From: Methylomicrobium sp. wino1
Lineage (GTDB): Bacteria; Pseudomonadota; Gammaproteobacteria; Methylococcales; Methylomonadaceae
Direction of reading: 5' to 3'
Assembly (NCBI RefSeq): GCF_003932755.1
Contig: NZ_CP024202.1
Span: forward strand, 3,782,001 to 3,846,000
DNA: 64,000 nucleotides
Positions 8,714-18,008 of the stretch are shown piece after piece (positions within the stretch are counted from its first letter, which is position 1; the number at the start of each line of letters is the position of its first letter). The notes under the pieces were generated by a model that searched no databases, was not told where the DNA came from, and worked only from the letters and a program-made list of their open reading frames with translations. A program made the position numbers and the translations under genes.

Positions 8714-10710
8714 GTTGGATGGAAAAGCTTTATAAAACTTATGAAGCGGGTATTTCTCTGGATTTACCGTTCGATGAGCGATTGATGCCGACCAGCCACA
8801 CCTTACAAAATGCGCACATCAACATCGTCATCGACAATGACGGGAATTTCAAACGCGCAAACGTTCTGGAAAAAACGCAAATCGTATTGCCGGCAACGGA
8901 AAGTTCGGCGAGTCGTAGTAGTGGTGAAGCACCGCACCCGCTCGCCGACAAAATTCAGTATGTTGCCCAGGATTATTCCGATTTCGGCGGCGCTAAAAAA
9001 GCTTATTTCGAAGGTTACCGGGCACAGTTGAAAGCCTGGTGTGAATCCGAATGCCGGCATCCGAAGGCGCTTGCGGTTTACCGATATATTTCCAAGGGAA
9101 CCGTTGTTGCCGATTTGGTGAAACATCATGTTTTGTTCGTTGATGCCAACGGAAAATTGCTGATTCTCTGGCCGGAAGAACGAAAAGACGATATTCCCGC
9201 TATCTTCAAAATATTGCCGAAAGAGAAAGGCGCGCTCGATCAAGGTTCGGCACTGGTCTGCTGGACTGTCGAGTCAGGCGAAGACCCCAATGCGGATACT
9301 TGGCGGGACCCGACGATACAAGAAAGCTGGATTGCTTACGATGCGATGAAAACGGAAAGCACCGGAATGTGTTACATCAGCGGTAAACGACAGGCTCTAT
9401 CGAGCAATCATCCTGCGAAAATCCGGCATAGCGGGGATAAAGCAAAGCTCGTATCGTCTAACGACACGAACGGTTATACCTTTCGCGGCCGATTTCTCGA
9501 AGCCGCCGAAGCCTGCGGCATTGGTTTCGACGTTTCGCAAAAAGCTCACAACGCCTTGCGCTGGCTCATATCCCGTCAAGGCTACCGAAACGGCGATCAA
9601 GTCTATGTAGCCTGGGCGGTTTCGGGTAAGCCGATCCCGGAACCGTTGGCCGATGCCTGGTCTTTTCTGAATACCAGCGATTTCGATTTGGATGAAGTCG
9701 ATCAGGCCGAGGTGCCTGAGCAAACGGACGACACTGTCGATCATTCGATTGACTTAGGCCAATCCTATGCGCAACAGCTGAGCAAAAAAATGGCCGGCTA
9801 TCGGGCCAAATTGACGGCCAACGAACAAATCGTCGTGATGGGCATCGATTCGGCGACGCCCGGCCGTATGGGCATACTTTATTACCGTGAATTATTTCGC
9901 GATGATTTTTTCAATCGGCTTGAGTCCTGGCATACCGAGTTTTCTTGGCCGCAGCGTCACACACTTGAAATTCCGAACGATACGGGTAGAAAACCGAAAA
10001 CCAGAGCCATTTGGCCGGTCAGTTCACCGGTTCCTATCGCGATTGCTAAAGCCGCTTACGGCGAGAATGTCACCGACAGTCTCATGAAAAAAGTCATCGA
10101 ACGTTTGGTGCCCTGTATCGTCGACGGTCAACCCTTCCCTTGGGATTTGGTCGACAACTGCGTTCGAAAGGCGGCTAACCGCAACGCTTTCGCCAGTGAC
10201 GAACAATGGCTGTGGGAGAAAAACCTCGCCATTGCCTGCGCGCTTTTCAGAGGCTATTACTGCAGACACCCCCATTCAAATCAAAGGAGAAACTATGCCA
10301 TGGCATTAGAAGAAGATAATCGATCGCGAGACTACTTGTATGGACGGTTACTTGCGATTGCCGAGCGAATCGAAGAAGTAGCGCTGAATGTCGGAGGGGA
10401 AAACCGGTCGACCACAGCGGCTCGATTGGTGCAACGCTTCGCCGATCGGCCCTACGAAACTTGGCGTTCGATCGAATTGGCTTTGCAACCCTATATGCAA
10501 CGATTGCGCGTGTCGCGCGCAGGATTTTTAACCAATCGGCAGAAAGAACTCGATGCCGTGATAGCTTTATTTAATGGCGAAGATTTTAGAAGCAAAGCGC
10601 CGCTTTCCGGCGAATTTTTGCTGGCATATCACTGCCAGCGGCAAAAATTCAGAACGAAAACAGACACTCACGAAGCCAACGAAACCGAAGCACAAGGAGA
10701 TTCAGAATGA
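8710..10710 (+). CDS. cas8c: Type I-C Cascade large subunit Cas8c (Csd1)
   Basis: A 666-residue protein beginning MSWMEKLYKTYEAGISLDLP, the normal length and start for Csd1/Cas8c. Cas8c binds the 5' end of the complex, recognises the PAM and helps recruit Cas3. Family stretches include YVAQDYSDFGGAKKAYFEGYRAQLKAW, CYISGKRQALSSNHPAKIRHSGDKAKLVSSNDTNGYTFRGRF and MGIDSATPGRMGILYYRELFRDDF. The C-terminal 136 residues are also likely translated separately as the small subunit Cas11c. It overlaps cas5 by four bases at its start and cas7 by four at its end. Confidence 0.95.
   Translation: MSWMEKLYKTYEAGISLDLPFDERLMPTSHTLQNAHINIVIDNDGNFKRANVLEKTQIVLPATESSASRSSGEAPHPLADKIQYVAQDYSDFGGAKKAYFEGYRAQLKAWCESECRHPKALAVYRYISKGTVVADLVKHHVLFVDANGKLLILWPEERKDDIPAIFKILPKEKGALDQGSALVCWTVESGEDPNADTWRDPTIQESWIAYDAMKTESTGMCYISGKRQALSSNHPAKIRHSGDKAKLVSSNDTNGYTFRGRFLEAAEACGIGFDVSQKAHNALRWLISRQGYRNGDQVYVAWAVSGKPIPEPLADAWSFLNTSDFDLDEVDQAEVPEQTDDTVDHSIDLGQSYAQQLSKKMAGYRAKLTANEQIVVMGIDSATPGRMGILYYRELFRDDFFNRLESWHTEFSWPQRHTLEIPNDTGRKPKTRAIWPVSSPVPIAIAKAAYGENVTDSLMKKVIERLVPCIVDGQPFPWDLVDNCVRKAANRNAFASDEQWLWEKNLAIACALFRGYYCRHPHSNQRRNYAMALEEDNRSRDYLYGRLLAIAERIEEVALNVGGENRSTTAARLVQRFADRPYETWRSIELALQPYMQRLRVSRAGFLTNRQKELDAVIALFNGEDFRSKAPLSGEFLLAYHCQRQKFRTKTDTHEANETEAQGDSE
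10300..10710 (+). CDS. cas11c: Type I-C small subunit Cas11c, internal in-frame product of cas8c
   Basis: Inside cas8c an AAAGGAGA sequence (10283-10290) lies ten bases before an ATG at 10300 that is in frame with cas8c (codon 531). Translation from it gives a 136-residue helical protein starting MALEEDNRSRDYLYGRLLAI and ending with the cas8c stop. In other type I-C systems the small subunit Cas11c is known to be made from such an internal start, and several copies line the Cascade belly. A second ATG at 10295 is out of frame. The strong ribosome binding site deep inside an ORF is the direct evidence; expression is inferred. Confidence 0.75.
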   Translation: MALEEDNRSRDYLYGRLLAIAERIEEVALNVGGENRSTTAARLVQRFADRPYETWRSIELALQPYMQRLRVSRAGFLTNRQKELDAVIALFNGEDFRSKAPLSGEFLLAYHCQRQKFRTKTDTHEANETEAQGDSE

Positions 10711-11570
10711 ACGAGCTGGACCGAAACACATTGAACCATAAAATCGATTTTGCCGTCATTTTCAGCGTCGATCACGCAAATCCCAACGGCGACCCGCTCA
10801 ACGGCAATCGGCCGCGCACCGATTATGACGGTTATGGAGAAATTACCGATGTTTGTCTGAAACGGAAAATCCGCGACCGTTTGCAAAGCAAAAAATTTTC
10901 GATTTTCGTGCAATCCGACGAAAAGAAAACCGATGGCATGACTAGCCTGAAAAACCGAGCCGAAGCGGAACCGCCGATAGGATTGGGTAAGGATGCGTTT
11001 AATGCCAAGAAGCAAAGCAAGGAACAAACCGCCCAAATGGCCTGTGCGCAGTGGTTTGACGTTCGCGCTTTCGGGCAAGTCTTTGCTTTCGGTAAGGACG
11101 GTGATGCGGCCGGCGTATCGATAGCGATTCGAGGGCCGGTCACGATCCAATCTGCGTTCAGCGTCGAACCGGTCAGTATTACCAGCACGCAAATCACCAA
11201 GAGTGTCAACAGCGAAGGCGATGGCAGTAAAAAAGGGGCCGATACGATGGGCATGAAGCATCGAGTCGATCATGCCGTTTATGTCGCTTACGGCGCAATC
11301 ACGCCGCAACTGGCCGAAAAAACCGGGTTCAGCGATGACGATGCCGAGGCGATCAAAAAGGTTTTGCCAAAACTGTTCGAAGGCGATGCGTCATCGGCAA
11401 GACCCGAAGGCTCCATGGCTGTCAAAAAAGTGATTTGGTGGAGACATAACAGCCGAATCGGTCAATATTCTTCGGCCAAGGTGCATGGCAGTTTGATGGT
11501 CAATCCCGATGGCAGTTATGAGCTGAAAGCACTCGATGAATTGCAGCCTGAGGAAATTGAAGGATTTTGA
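10707..11570 (+). CDS. cas7: Type I-C Cascade backbone subunit Cas7c (Csd2)
   Basis: A 287-residue protein with the Csd2 signature near its start, FAVIFSVDHANPNGDPLNGNRPRTDYDGYGEITDVCLKRKIRDRL. Cas7 subunits polymerise along the crRNA spacer to form the Cascade backbone. Other family stretches are DVRAFGQVFAF, SIAIRGPVTIQSAFSVEPV and DTMGMKHRVDHAVYVAYGAI. The start ATG overlaps the cas8c stop (ATGA). Length and motifs are ordinary; I see no lesion. Confidence 0.95.
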   Translation: MNELDRNTLNHKIDFAVIFSVDHANPNGDPLNGNRPRTDYDGYGEITDVCLKRKIRDRLQSKKFSIFVQSDEKKTDGMTSLKNRAEAEPPIGLGKDAFNAKKQSKEQTAQMACAQWFDVRAFGQVFAFGKDGDAAGVSIAIRGPVTIQSAFSVEPVSITSTQITKSVNSEGDGSKKGADTMGMKHRVDHAVYVAYGAITPQLAEKTGFSDDDAEAIKKVLPKLFEGDASSARPEGSMAVKKVIWWRHNSRIGQYSSAKVHGSLMVNPDGSYELKALDELQPEEIEGF

Positions 11571-11626
11571 CCACAAGTTATGGGAGCCCCCGATCGCGAC
11601 CGAATGGTTTTCTGCAAATTTTGACG

Positions 11627-12253
11627 ATGAACGATCCCGAGCCGATTTACCTATCCCGCCTGCAACACTATTTGTATTGCCCCCGGCAATTCGCGCTGAT
11701 CGAATTGGAAGACGTTTGGCTAGAAAACCGTTTTACCGCCGAGGGGCAGGTGTTGCATCAGCGGGTCAATCAACCTGATCGAGAGACGCGCGGAGATATT
11801 CGTACAGTTAGAGCGCTGCGTTTGTCTCATGCCGAATTAGGCATAGAAGGCGTGGCCGATGTAGTCGAATATCACCGGCAGCCGGACGGCACGGAAATCC
11901 CTTTTCCGATCGAATACAAACGAGGCCGGCCGAAGGCACACCGGGCCGATGAAGTTCAGTTGTGCGCACAAGCACTTTGTCTGGAAGACATGGAAGGGGT
12001 CGAAGTCCAAGAAGGCGCTTTGTTTTACGGCGAAGTACGCAGGCGTCATGCGGTCGTTTTCGATCAGACATTACGTGAATTGACGCTGGAGACTATTACG
12101 GGCTGCCGCGAAATTATCCGTAGCAAAGAAACGCCGAAAGCCGATTACCAAGCGAAAAAATGCCGAAATTGCTCGTTGCTTGAACAATGCCATCCACAAA
12201 TATTTGGCAAATCCGCGTCGGCCTGGTTGGCCCGGCAACTTGCACAGGACTGA
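11627..12253 (+). CDS. cas4: CRISPR-associated exonuclease Cas4
   Basis: Cas4 trims prespacers and checks the PAM together with Cas1-Cas2. From ATG 11627 it encodes 208 residues beginning MNDPEPIYLSRLQHYLYCPRQFALI, the usual start. A TTG at 11567 would add 20 residues without family character. The four Fe-S cysteines are present: one in YCPRQ and three in KKCRNCSLLEQCHP near the C-terminus. The RecB-like core is seen in RLSHAELGIEGVADVVEYH and PIEYKRGRPKAHRADEVQLCAQALCLE (catalytic Asp, Glu-Tyr-Lys and Gln). Two bases separate its stop from cas1. Confidence 0.93.
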   Translation: MNDPEPIYLSRLQHYLYCPRQFALIELEDVWLENRFTAEGQVLHQRVNQPDRETRGDIRTVRALRLSHAELGIEGVADVVEYHRQPDGTEIPFPIEYKRGRPKAHRADEVQLCAQALCLEDMEGVEVQEGALFYGEVRRRHAVVFDQTLRELTLETITGCREIIRSKETPKADYQAKKCRNCSLLEQCHPQIFGKSASAWLARQLAQD

Positions 12254-12255
12254 AT

Positions 12256-13290
12256 ATGCGACCGTTAAGAAACGTCATTTATATCCAAACTCAAAATTCC
12301 TGGTTACACAAAGACAACGAGAATCTGGTTCTAAAAGTCGATAAAGAGCTGAAAGCGCGTGTACCGATCCATAAATTACAAGGACTGGTTTGCTTCGGGC
12401 AAGTCAGTATTTCGCCTTATTTGATGGCGCATTGCGCGGAAAACGGCATAACGATTACCTATCTAAATCAATTCGGAAAATTTCTGGCACGAGTCGAAGG
12501 GCCCGTAAGCGGCAATGTTTTGCTGCGTCGTACCCAACACCTGACCGGCGCGGATACCGCGAAGAGCGTCGCAATCGCGCGAACGATGTTGACCGGCAAG
12601 CTTTACAATCAGCGCTCGGTATTGAGACGCTACCTGCGCGACTATGGAAATGAAGCCGAGCAACAAACGATGTTGAATGAACTGGCAACCGCCGAGAAGC
12701 GCTTGAGCCGCTGTCTGGAACAACTCTCAGGGTGTAATGGCATCGATACGTTGATGGGCAGGGAAGGCGAGGCGGCACAGGTATACTTCGGCGTGTTTCA
12801 ACATTTGATCCGTCAACCGGGCTTTCAATTCGATACGCGTAGACGACGGCCGCCGACCGATCCGGTCAATGCGCTATTGTCGTTTTGTTATACCTTGCAG
12901 ACCCATGATTGCCGCTCCGCGCTCGAAACGGTCGGTCTCGATCCTGCCAGCGGCTTTTTGCATCAATTACGTAGCGGCAGACCGTCATTGGCGTTGGATT
13001 TGGTCGAGGAATTCAGGCCGATGGTCGAACGCTTCGTCCTGTCGTTGATCAACAAACGTCAACTCGCCCTTAATGACTTCGAAACCTGGCCGAACGGTTC
13101 GGTGACGCTCAAGGAAGAGCCGCGTAAAACGCTGTTGGCTGCTTGGCAAGATCGCAAGCAAGATACCCTGATGCATCCTTGGTTTGAAGAAACCGTTCCG
13201 GTCGGCTTGTTGCCGTGGCTGCAAGCCCAAATACTGGCGAGATTCTTGCGCGGCGATTGCGACAGCTACGTGCCGTTCTTGTGGAAATAA
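12256..13290 (+). CDS. cas1: CRISPR adaptation integrase Cas1 (I-C type)
   Basis: Cas1 with Cas2 inserts new spacers at the leader end of the array. The ATG at 12256 gives 344 residues beginning MRPLRNVIYIQTQNSWLHKD, typical for I-C Cas1. The metal ligands are visible as Glu in LMGREGEAAQVYF, His in GFLHQLRSGRPSLALD and Asp/Glu in LDLVEEFRPMVERFV. It directly follows cas4 and precedes cas2 by 14 bases. Length is normal. Confidence 0.96.
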   Translation: MRPLRNVIYIQTQNSWLHKDNENLVLKVDKELKARVPIHKLQGLVCFGQVSISPYLMAHCAENGITITYLNQFGKFLARVEGPVSGNVLLRRTQHLTGADTAKSVAIARTMLTGKLYNQRSVLRRYLRDYGNEAEQQTMLNELATAEKRLSRCLEQLSGCNGIDTLMGREGEAAQVYFGVFQHLIRQPGFQFDTRRRRPPTDPVNALLSFCYTLQTHDCRSALETVGLDPASGFLHQLRSGRPSLALDLVEEFRPMVERFVLSLINKRQLALNDFETWPNGSVTLKEEPRKTLLAAWQDRKQDTLMHPWFEETVPVGLLPWLQAQILARFLRGDCDSYVPFLWK

Positions 13291-13304
13291 TGGGAGATAG
13301 ATCA

Positions 13305-13595
13305 ATGATGATACTGGTGACCTACGATGTTAGTTTTAAGACCGAAACCGGGCCCAAGCGCTTGCGGAAAATCGCGAGACTTTGCCAAGTATTCGGGCAA
13401 CGGGTTCAATACTCGGTGTTCGAGATCGAAGTCGATATGGCTCAATGGACGCAGTTGAAAAACGACCTGATTAATGTGATGGACCCGGAGGAGGATAGTT
13501 TGCGGTTTTATTATCTGGGCAACAACTGGGAACGAAAGGTAGAACATGTTGGAGCCAAAAAGGTATTGGATTTGAATGGGCTGTTATTGATGTAG
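13305..13595 (+). CDS. cas2: CRISPR adaptation protein Cas2
   Basis: A 96-residue protein from ATG 13305 (a second ATG follows at 13308), preceded by GGGAGATAG. It starts MMILVTYDVSFKTETGPKRL, with the ferredoxin-fold beta strand and conserved Asp of Cas2, followed by RLCQVFGQRVQYSVFEIEVD. Cas2 forms the central dimer of the Cas1-Cas2 integrase. It is the last cas gene; a hairpin and the leader follow directly. Confidence 0.95.
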   Translation: MMILVTYDVSFKTETGPKRLRKIARLCQVFGQRVQYSVFEIEVDMAQWTQLKNDLINVMDPEEDSLRFYYLGNNWERKVEHVGAKKVLDLNGLLLM

Positions 13596-13596
13596 C

Positions 13597-13635
13597 GCGA
13601 ACCCCAATCACTCATGAAAATACTTGGGGTTTCGC
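13597..13635 (+). terminator. Hairpin directly after cas2
   Basis: Arms GCGAACCCCAA (13597-13607) and TTGGGGTTTCGC (13624-13635) pair with one bulged base. No T-run follows, so termination may be partial or Rho-assisted. It separates the cas operon from the leader promoter. Confidence 0.5.
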
Positions 13636-13668
13636 AAAATGCCCAATCGATTGATTTATTTTGTATTC

Positions 13669-13696
13669 TTGTTATTGCATGGCGTCTGACTATAAT
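13669..13696 (+). promoter_or_regulatory. Probable CRISPR leader promoter
   Basis: TTGTTA at 13669-13674 and TATAAT at 13691-13696 are 16 bases apart, a good sigma-70 match pointing into the array. A start near 13703 would leave about 70 bases of leader before the first repeat. Confidence 0.55.
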
Positions 13697-13773
13697 GAAT
13701 ACCGTATTTGTTTCGATCGGTTCGCATTTTAAAGCGCGTAAAGTCTTTGATTTCAACCGATTGGGTAAATGCA

Positions 13774-15074
<1,301 letters not shown>

Positions 15075-15275
15075 CTCGTCAGACGGTTCCGAGCTGGTAA
15101 AACATCACCCCACCAAGCAGGGGTAATACAAGCAGTCGTGTTACCAGCCGCCATTTAAAACTGTCGAACGTCGGATAGCAGGGTAGAACCGCAATACGAA
15201 CCGAAACAGCAATGTGCCCAACAACGATTCGCCCCTAACTTTGGTGGATCTGGAATTCCATTTTTCTAAAACCGA

Positions 15276-15304
15276 TTGACGCTCGGTTAAATAATGAGAA
15301 TAAT
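15276..15304 (+). promoter_or_regulatory. Probable sigma-70 promoter of the blaI-like operon
   Basis: TTGACG (15276-15281) and AATAAT (15299-15304) are 17 bases apart, about 35 bases before the repressor start. A BlaI-type operator would be expected to overlap it, but I cannot identify a clear dyad. Confidence 0.45.
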
Positions 15305-15338
15305 AGCTTGCTGTGTGTAATGGGAAATTTTGCTGTTC

Positions 15339-15746
15339 ATGAAAATTATTCAACGCCCTTATTTGGGGGAACTGGAAATGGCGGTGCTCGAATATCTTTG
15401 GGCCAACGGCACATTTGACGCGAATGGAGTACATGCCGCGTTAGGCAGGTCGCGCGGAATTTCCCACAATACCATTCAGTCGACGCTGGAACGACTGTAC
15501 AAGAAAAAACTGTTGACCCGACAAAAAGTGAGTCGCGCCTATGTCTATCAGACTTCGGTCAGTCGGGATGAGTTGATGGGACGAATGATCACCGATGTCG
15601 TCCACACGCTGGTGGACGATGATGCCGACAGTATGTTGGCGGCATTCATCGACATTGCCGCGCGCAGCGATGAAGCGCATCTGGATCGATTGGAAGAGCT
15701 GATCAGCGAATACCGTTCCAACCGCTGTCATAAGTCGACTTCATGA
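15339..15746 (+). CDS. BlaI/MecI/CopY-family transcriptional repressor
   Basis: From ATG 15339 a 135-residue protein begins MKIIQRPYLGELEMAVLEYLWANG and continues with the winged-helix reading helix SRGISHNTIQSTLERLYKKKLLTRQKV and a C-terminal dimerisation helix LDRLEELISEYRSN. Such repressors are inactivated either by proteolysis through an M56 partner (BlaR1/MecR1 logic) or by metal binding (CopY). The stop overlaps the next gene, an M56 peptidase (ATGA), so the two are coupled. Downstream lies an RND metal-efflux operon, so I infer that this pair controls efflux rather than beta-lactam resistance. Confidence 0.88.
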   Translation: MKIIQRPYLGELEMAVLEYLWANGTFDANGVHAALGRSRGISHNTIQSTLERLYKKKLLTRQKVSRAYVYQTSVSRDELMGRMITDVVHTLVDDDADSMLAAFIDIAARSDEAHLDRLEELISEYRSNRCHKSTS

Positions 15747-16708
15747 GCATGCATTTTCTTCAATCTGGGATTTTGGCAACGTTCTTTTCCGGCGGCTTAC
15801 TGTCGCTGCTGTCGGCCATCGGCTATCCCAGTTTCCGCCGGCATTTATTGTCGCTGCCCTGTCATTTCCGTGCCAAGGTGTTGGCTGTCACACTGTGCGG
15901 TCCCCTTTTGCTGGGCATTTTGATCACATTATTCGGTTTGTTGCCCTCCTGGATGGCGAGTCACGACGAGGCGACAGAACATTGCGCCACGCATGCGAAC
16001 GGCATGGCTCATTTATGCTGGTTTGATCCGCTCGTACACCTGTCCGATCAATTTTGGACGATCGGCGCCGGTTTAATGGTCGGTGTCTTGGGTTACGGCA
16101 TGGTCGCCGCCCTCCGTTTTTGGTTGCGGATTCGGCGATTTCAGGCCGCGCTCAATTTGATCAGTGAATACGATGCGCGGCATCGAGTTTACCGGATCGA
16201 CAGTGAACGGGCTTTCGTCTTCGCGGCCGGATTGTTTGCGCCCCGTGTGTTTATATCTTCGCACTTGATTGAGCAACTATCCGGCCCGCAATTGGCCGTG
16301 GTGCTCGCGCATGAACAATCTCACTGCCGACGGCGCGATATGTTATGGCGCTTGTGTTTAAGCATTGCCAGTCTATTGCATTTTTCCGCCACGCGTAGAC
16401 AGTTGCTCCGGGATTTGGAATTGGCGCAGGAACAAATCTGTGATACTGAAGCTGTGCAGTGTGTAAGCGACCGTCTGTTAGTCGCCGAAACCTTGATTAA
16501 AATCGTCCGGCAACTCAATCTCAGCATGCCGGAAGCCAATCCAGCGATTAGCGCCTTTAATGGCAGTCACATCGAGCTCCGTATTCGGCAATTGTTGGAA
16601 CAACCCGAACCGTTACCCCGCACGACGGTCTGGTTGAGTGCGTTGCTGTTCGGCTTGCTATTATCCGGCGTCGTCAGTCTGACGATGCCGCTGCATCATC
16701 TGCTTTAA
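15743..16708 (+). CDS. M56-family membrane metallopeptidase (BlaR1/MecR1-like, no penicillin-binding sensor)
   Basis: A 321-residue membrane protein. Hydrophobic segments occur near 8-27, 45-68, 107-126 and 298-315. The zinc-protease motif HEQSH (HExxH) is near residue 190 in VVLAHEQSHCRRRDMLW, with the downstream Glu-containing LELAQEQICDTEAV acting as third ligand as in M56. It stops after the fourth membrane segment and lacks the extracellular penicillin-binding domain of BlaR1, so its signal input is unknown. It is coupled to the repressor gene and lies 13 bases before the outer-membrane efflux gene. The likely role is signal-dependent cleavage of the repressor. Confidence 0.85.
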   Translation: MSMHFLQSGILATFFSGGLLSLLSAIGYPSFRRHLLSLPCHFRAKVLAVTLCGPLLLGILITLFGLLPSWMASHDEATEHCATHANGMAHLCWFDPLVHLSDQFWTIGAGLMVGVLGYGMVAALRFWLRIRRFQAALNLISEYDARHRVYRIDSERAFVFAAGLFAPRVFISSHLIEQLSGPQLAVVLAHEQSHCRRRDMLWRLCLSIASLLHFSATRRQLLRDLELAQEQICDTEAVQCVSDRLLVAETLIKIVRQLNLSMPEANPAISAFNGSHIELRIRQLLEQPEPLPRTTVWLSALLFGLLLSGVVSLTMPLHHLL

Positions 16709-16721
16709 CCCCTTTTTCCTA

Positions 16722-18008
16722 ATGAAAATGATTTCAACGAAACCGCTATTATTCTTAAAACCGATCAACAATCGGCTTTATTCGGCGCTAGGGCTGCTGA
16801 GCGCCACGCTGCTCCTCGCGTTGCCGTCATACGCCAAGTCGCCCTTGACTGAAAGCGAGCTGCTCGAACAGGTGATGCAACAAGTCAGCGTGCAAGACTG
16901 GGTTAACGGACGTCTCGATGAAGCCCAAAGCGATATCATGGCGGCCTCCCATTGGGAAAATCCCACCTTTTCCTATGCGATGGATTTACCCGGGAAGCGA
17001 GACCAAAATGCCTTTGAAAATTCCTATATGCTGTCGCAACAAATCGATCTCAGCGGACGACGGGGCTTGCGCCAATCCGCCGCGCAACAGAACTTACAAG
17101 CGGTGGAAGCCGGCATCGAATCCCGACTGGCTGCATTCCAGGCGCAGACGCGTCAACGTTTCTTCGAAGTTTTACATCTTCAGCGTCGAGTCGATGTCGT
17201 CAATGCCTGGTCGCGGCATTTGAATGAGTTGCAAGCCATCCTGCAAAAACGGGAGCGGGCTGGTGACGTATCCGGTTATGACCTCAAACGAATGCAACGG
17301 GAATGTGCTACTGCGATGACTCGACAACAGACCGAAACGGCTGCGTTGCAACAAAGTTGGGAAAAACTGTTCGCATTATGGCCGGACGGTGCGAAGGTTT
17401 TGTCCGCGACGCGCACAGTTTCAGGCGAAATGCTGCCCGAAGCGCCCTTGCCCTTGGAAAACTATCTGAATCAACTCCAACAAACCGCCGCATTGCGACG
17501 TCTCGCCAAGCAACAATCGGCCTTGAATATGAATGCGCAAGCGGCGCAGCGATGGCAAATTCCCCAATTCAAAGTCGGCGTCGGCGCCAAAACTTTCGAT
17601 GCGACGACTTACTCCGACACCGGCGTGTTGGTGAACATAGAGGTGCCGCTGCCGTTATGGAGCCAGAATAATGCCGAACGCTTGAGGTTACAGGCGCAAA
17701 CGCAGCAAGCAGACAGCGAATATCAATGGGCGTATCAGCAAACCCAAGGCGAGATCAAAGGACTCTGGCTGTCGTTAAATGGGCTGCTGCAAGCCGCCGC
17801 GAATTTAGAACATCGAGGTCAGGCGCTTTCGGATGGGCTGACGACAATCGCCGTGTCGTCGTATCGAGGCGGCGAAATCGGCATCTTGGAGTTATTGGAC
17901 GCTTACCGTGAACGCCAAGCATTTAAATTGGAACGGCTTGACTTGGCTTATAAGGCACGCCTGGCCCGAATCGAACTCGACCGTTTAACCGCTGGAATGA
18001 CTCCATGA
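16722..18008 (+). CDS. Outer-membrane efflux protein (TolC/CzcC family)
   Basis: A 428-residue protein with an N-terminal signal peptide (hydrophobic LYSALGLLSATLLLALPSYA, cleavage after SYA). The body is the usual two-repeat coiled-coil/beta-barrel organisation of TolC-like channels, with SHWENPTFSYAMDLPG, QQIDLSGRRGLRQSAAQQ and the C-terminal YRGGEIGILELLDAYRERQAFKLERLD. It forms the outer-membrane exit duct for the RND pump encoded downstream. The stop overlaps the start of the adaptor gene (ATGA). The metal specificity cannot be read from it. Confidence 0.88.
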   Translation: MKMISTKPLLFLKPINNRLYSALGLLSATLLLALPSYAKSPLTESELLEQVMQQVSVQDWVNGRLDEAQSDIMAASHWENPTFSYAMDLPGKRDQNAFENSYMLSQQIDLSGRRGLRQSAAQQNLQAVEAGIESRLAAFQAQTRQRFFEVLHLQRRVDVVNAWSRHLNELQAILQKRERAGDVSGYDLKRMQRECATAMTRQQTETAALQQSWEKLFALWPDGAKVLSATRTVSGEMLPEAPLPLENYLNQLQQTAALRRLAKQQSALNMNAQAAQRWQIPQFKVGVGAKTFDATTYSDTGVLVNIEVPLPLWSQNNAERLRLQAQTQQADSEYQWAYQQTQGEIKGLWLSLNGLLQAAANLEHRGQALSDGLTTIAVSSYRGGEIGILELLDAYRERQAFKLERLDLAYKARLARIELDRLTAGMTP

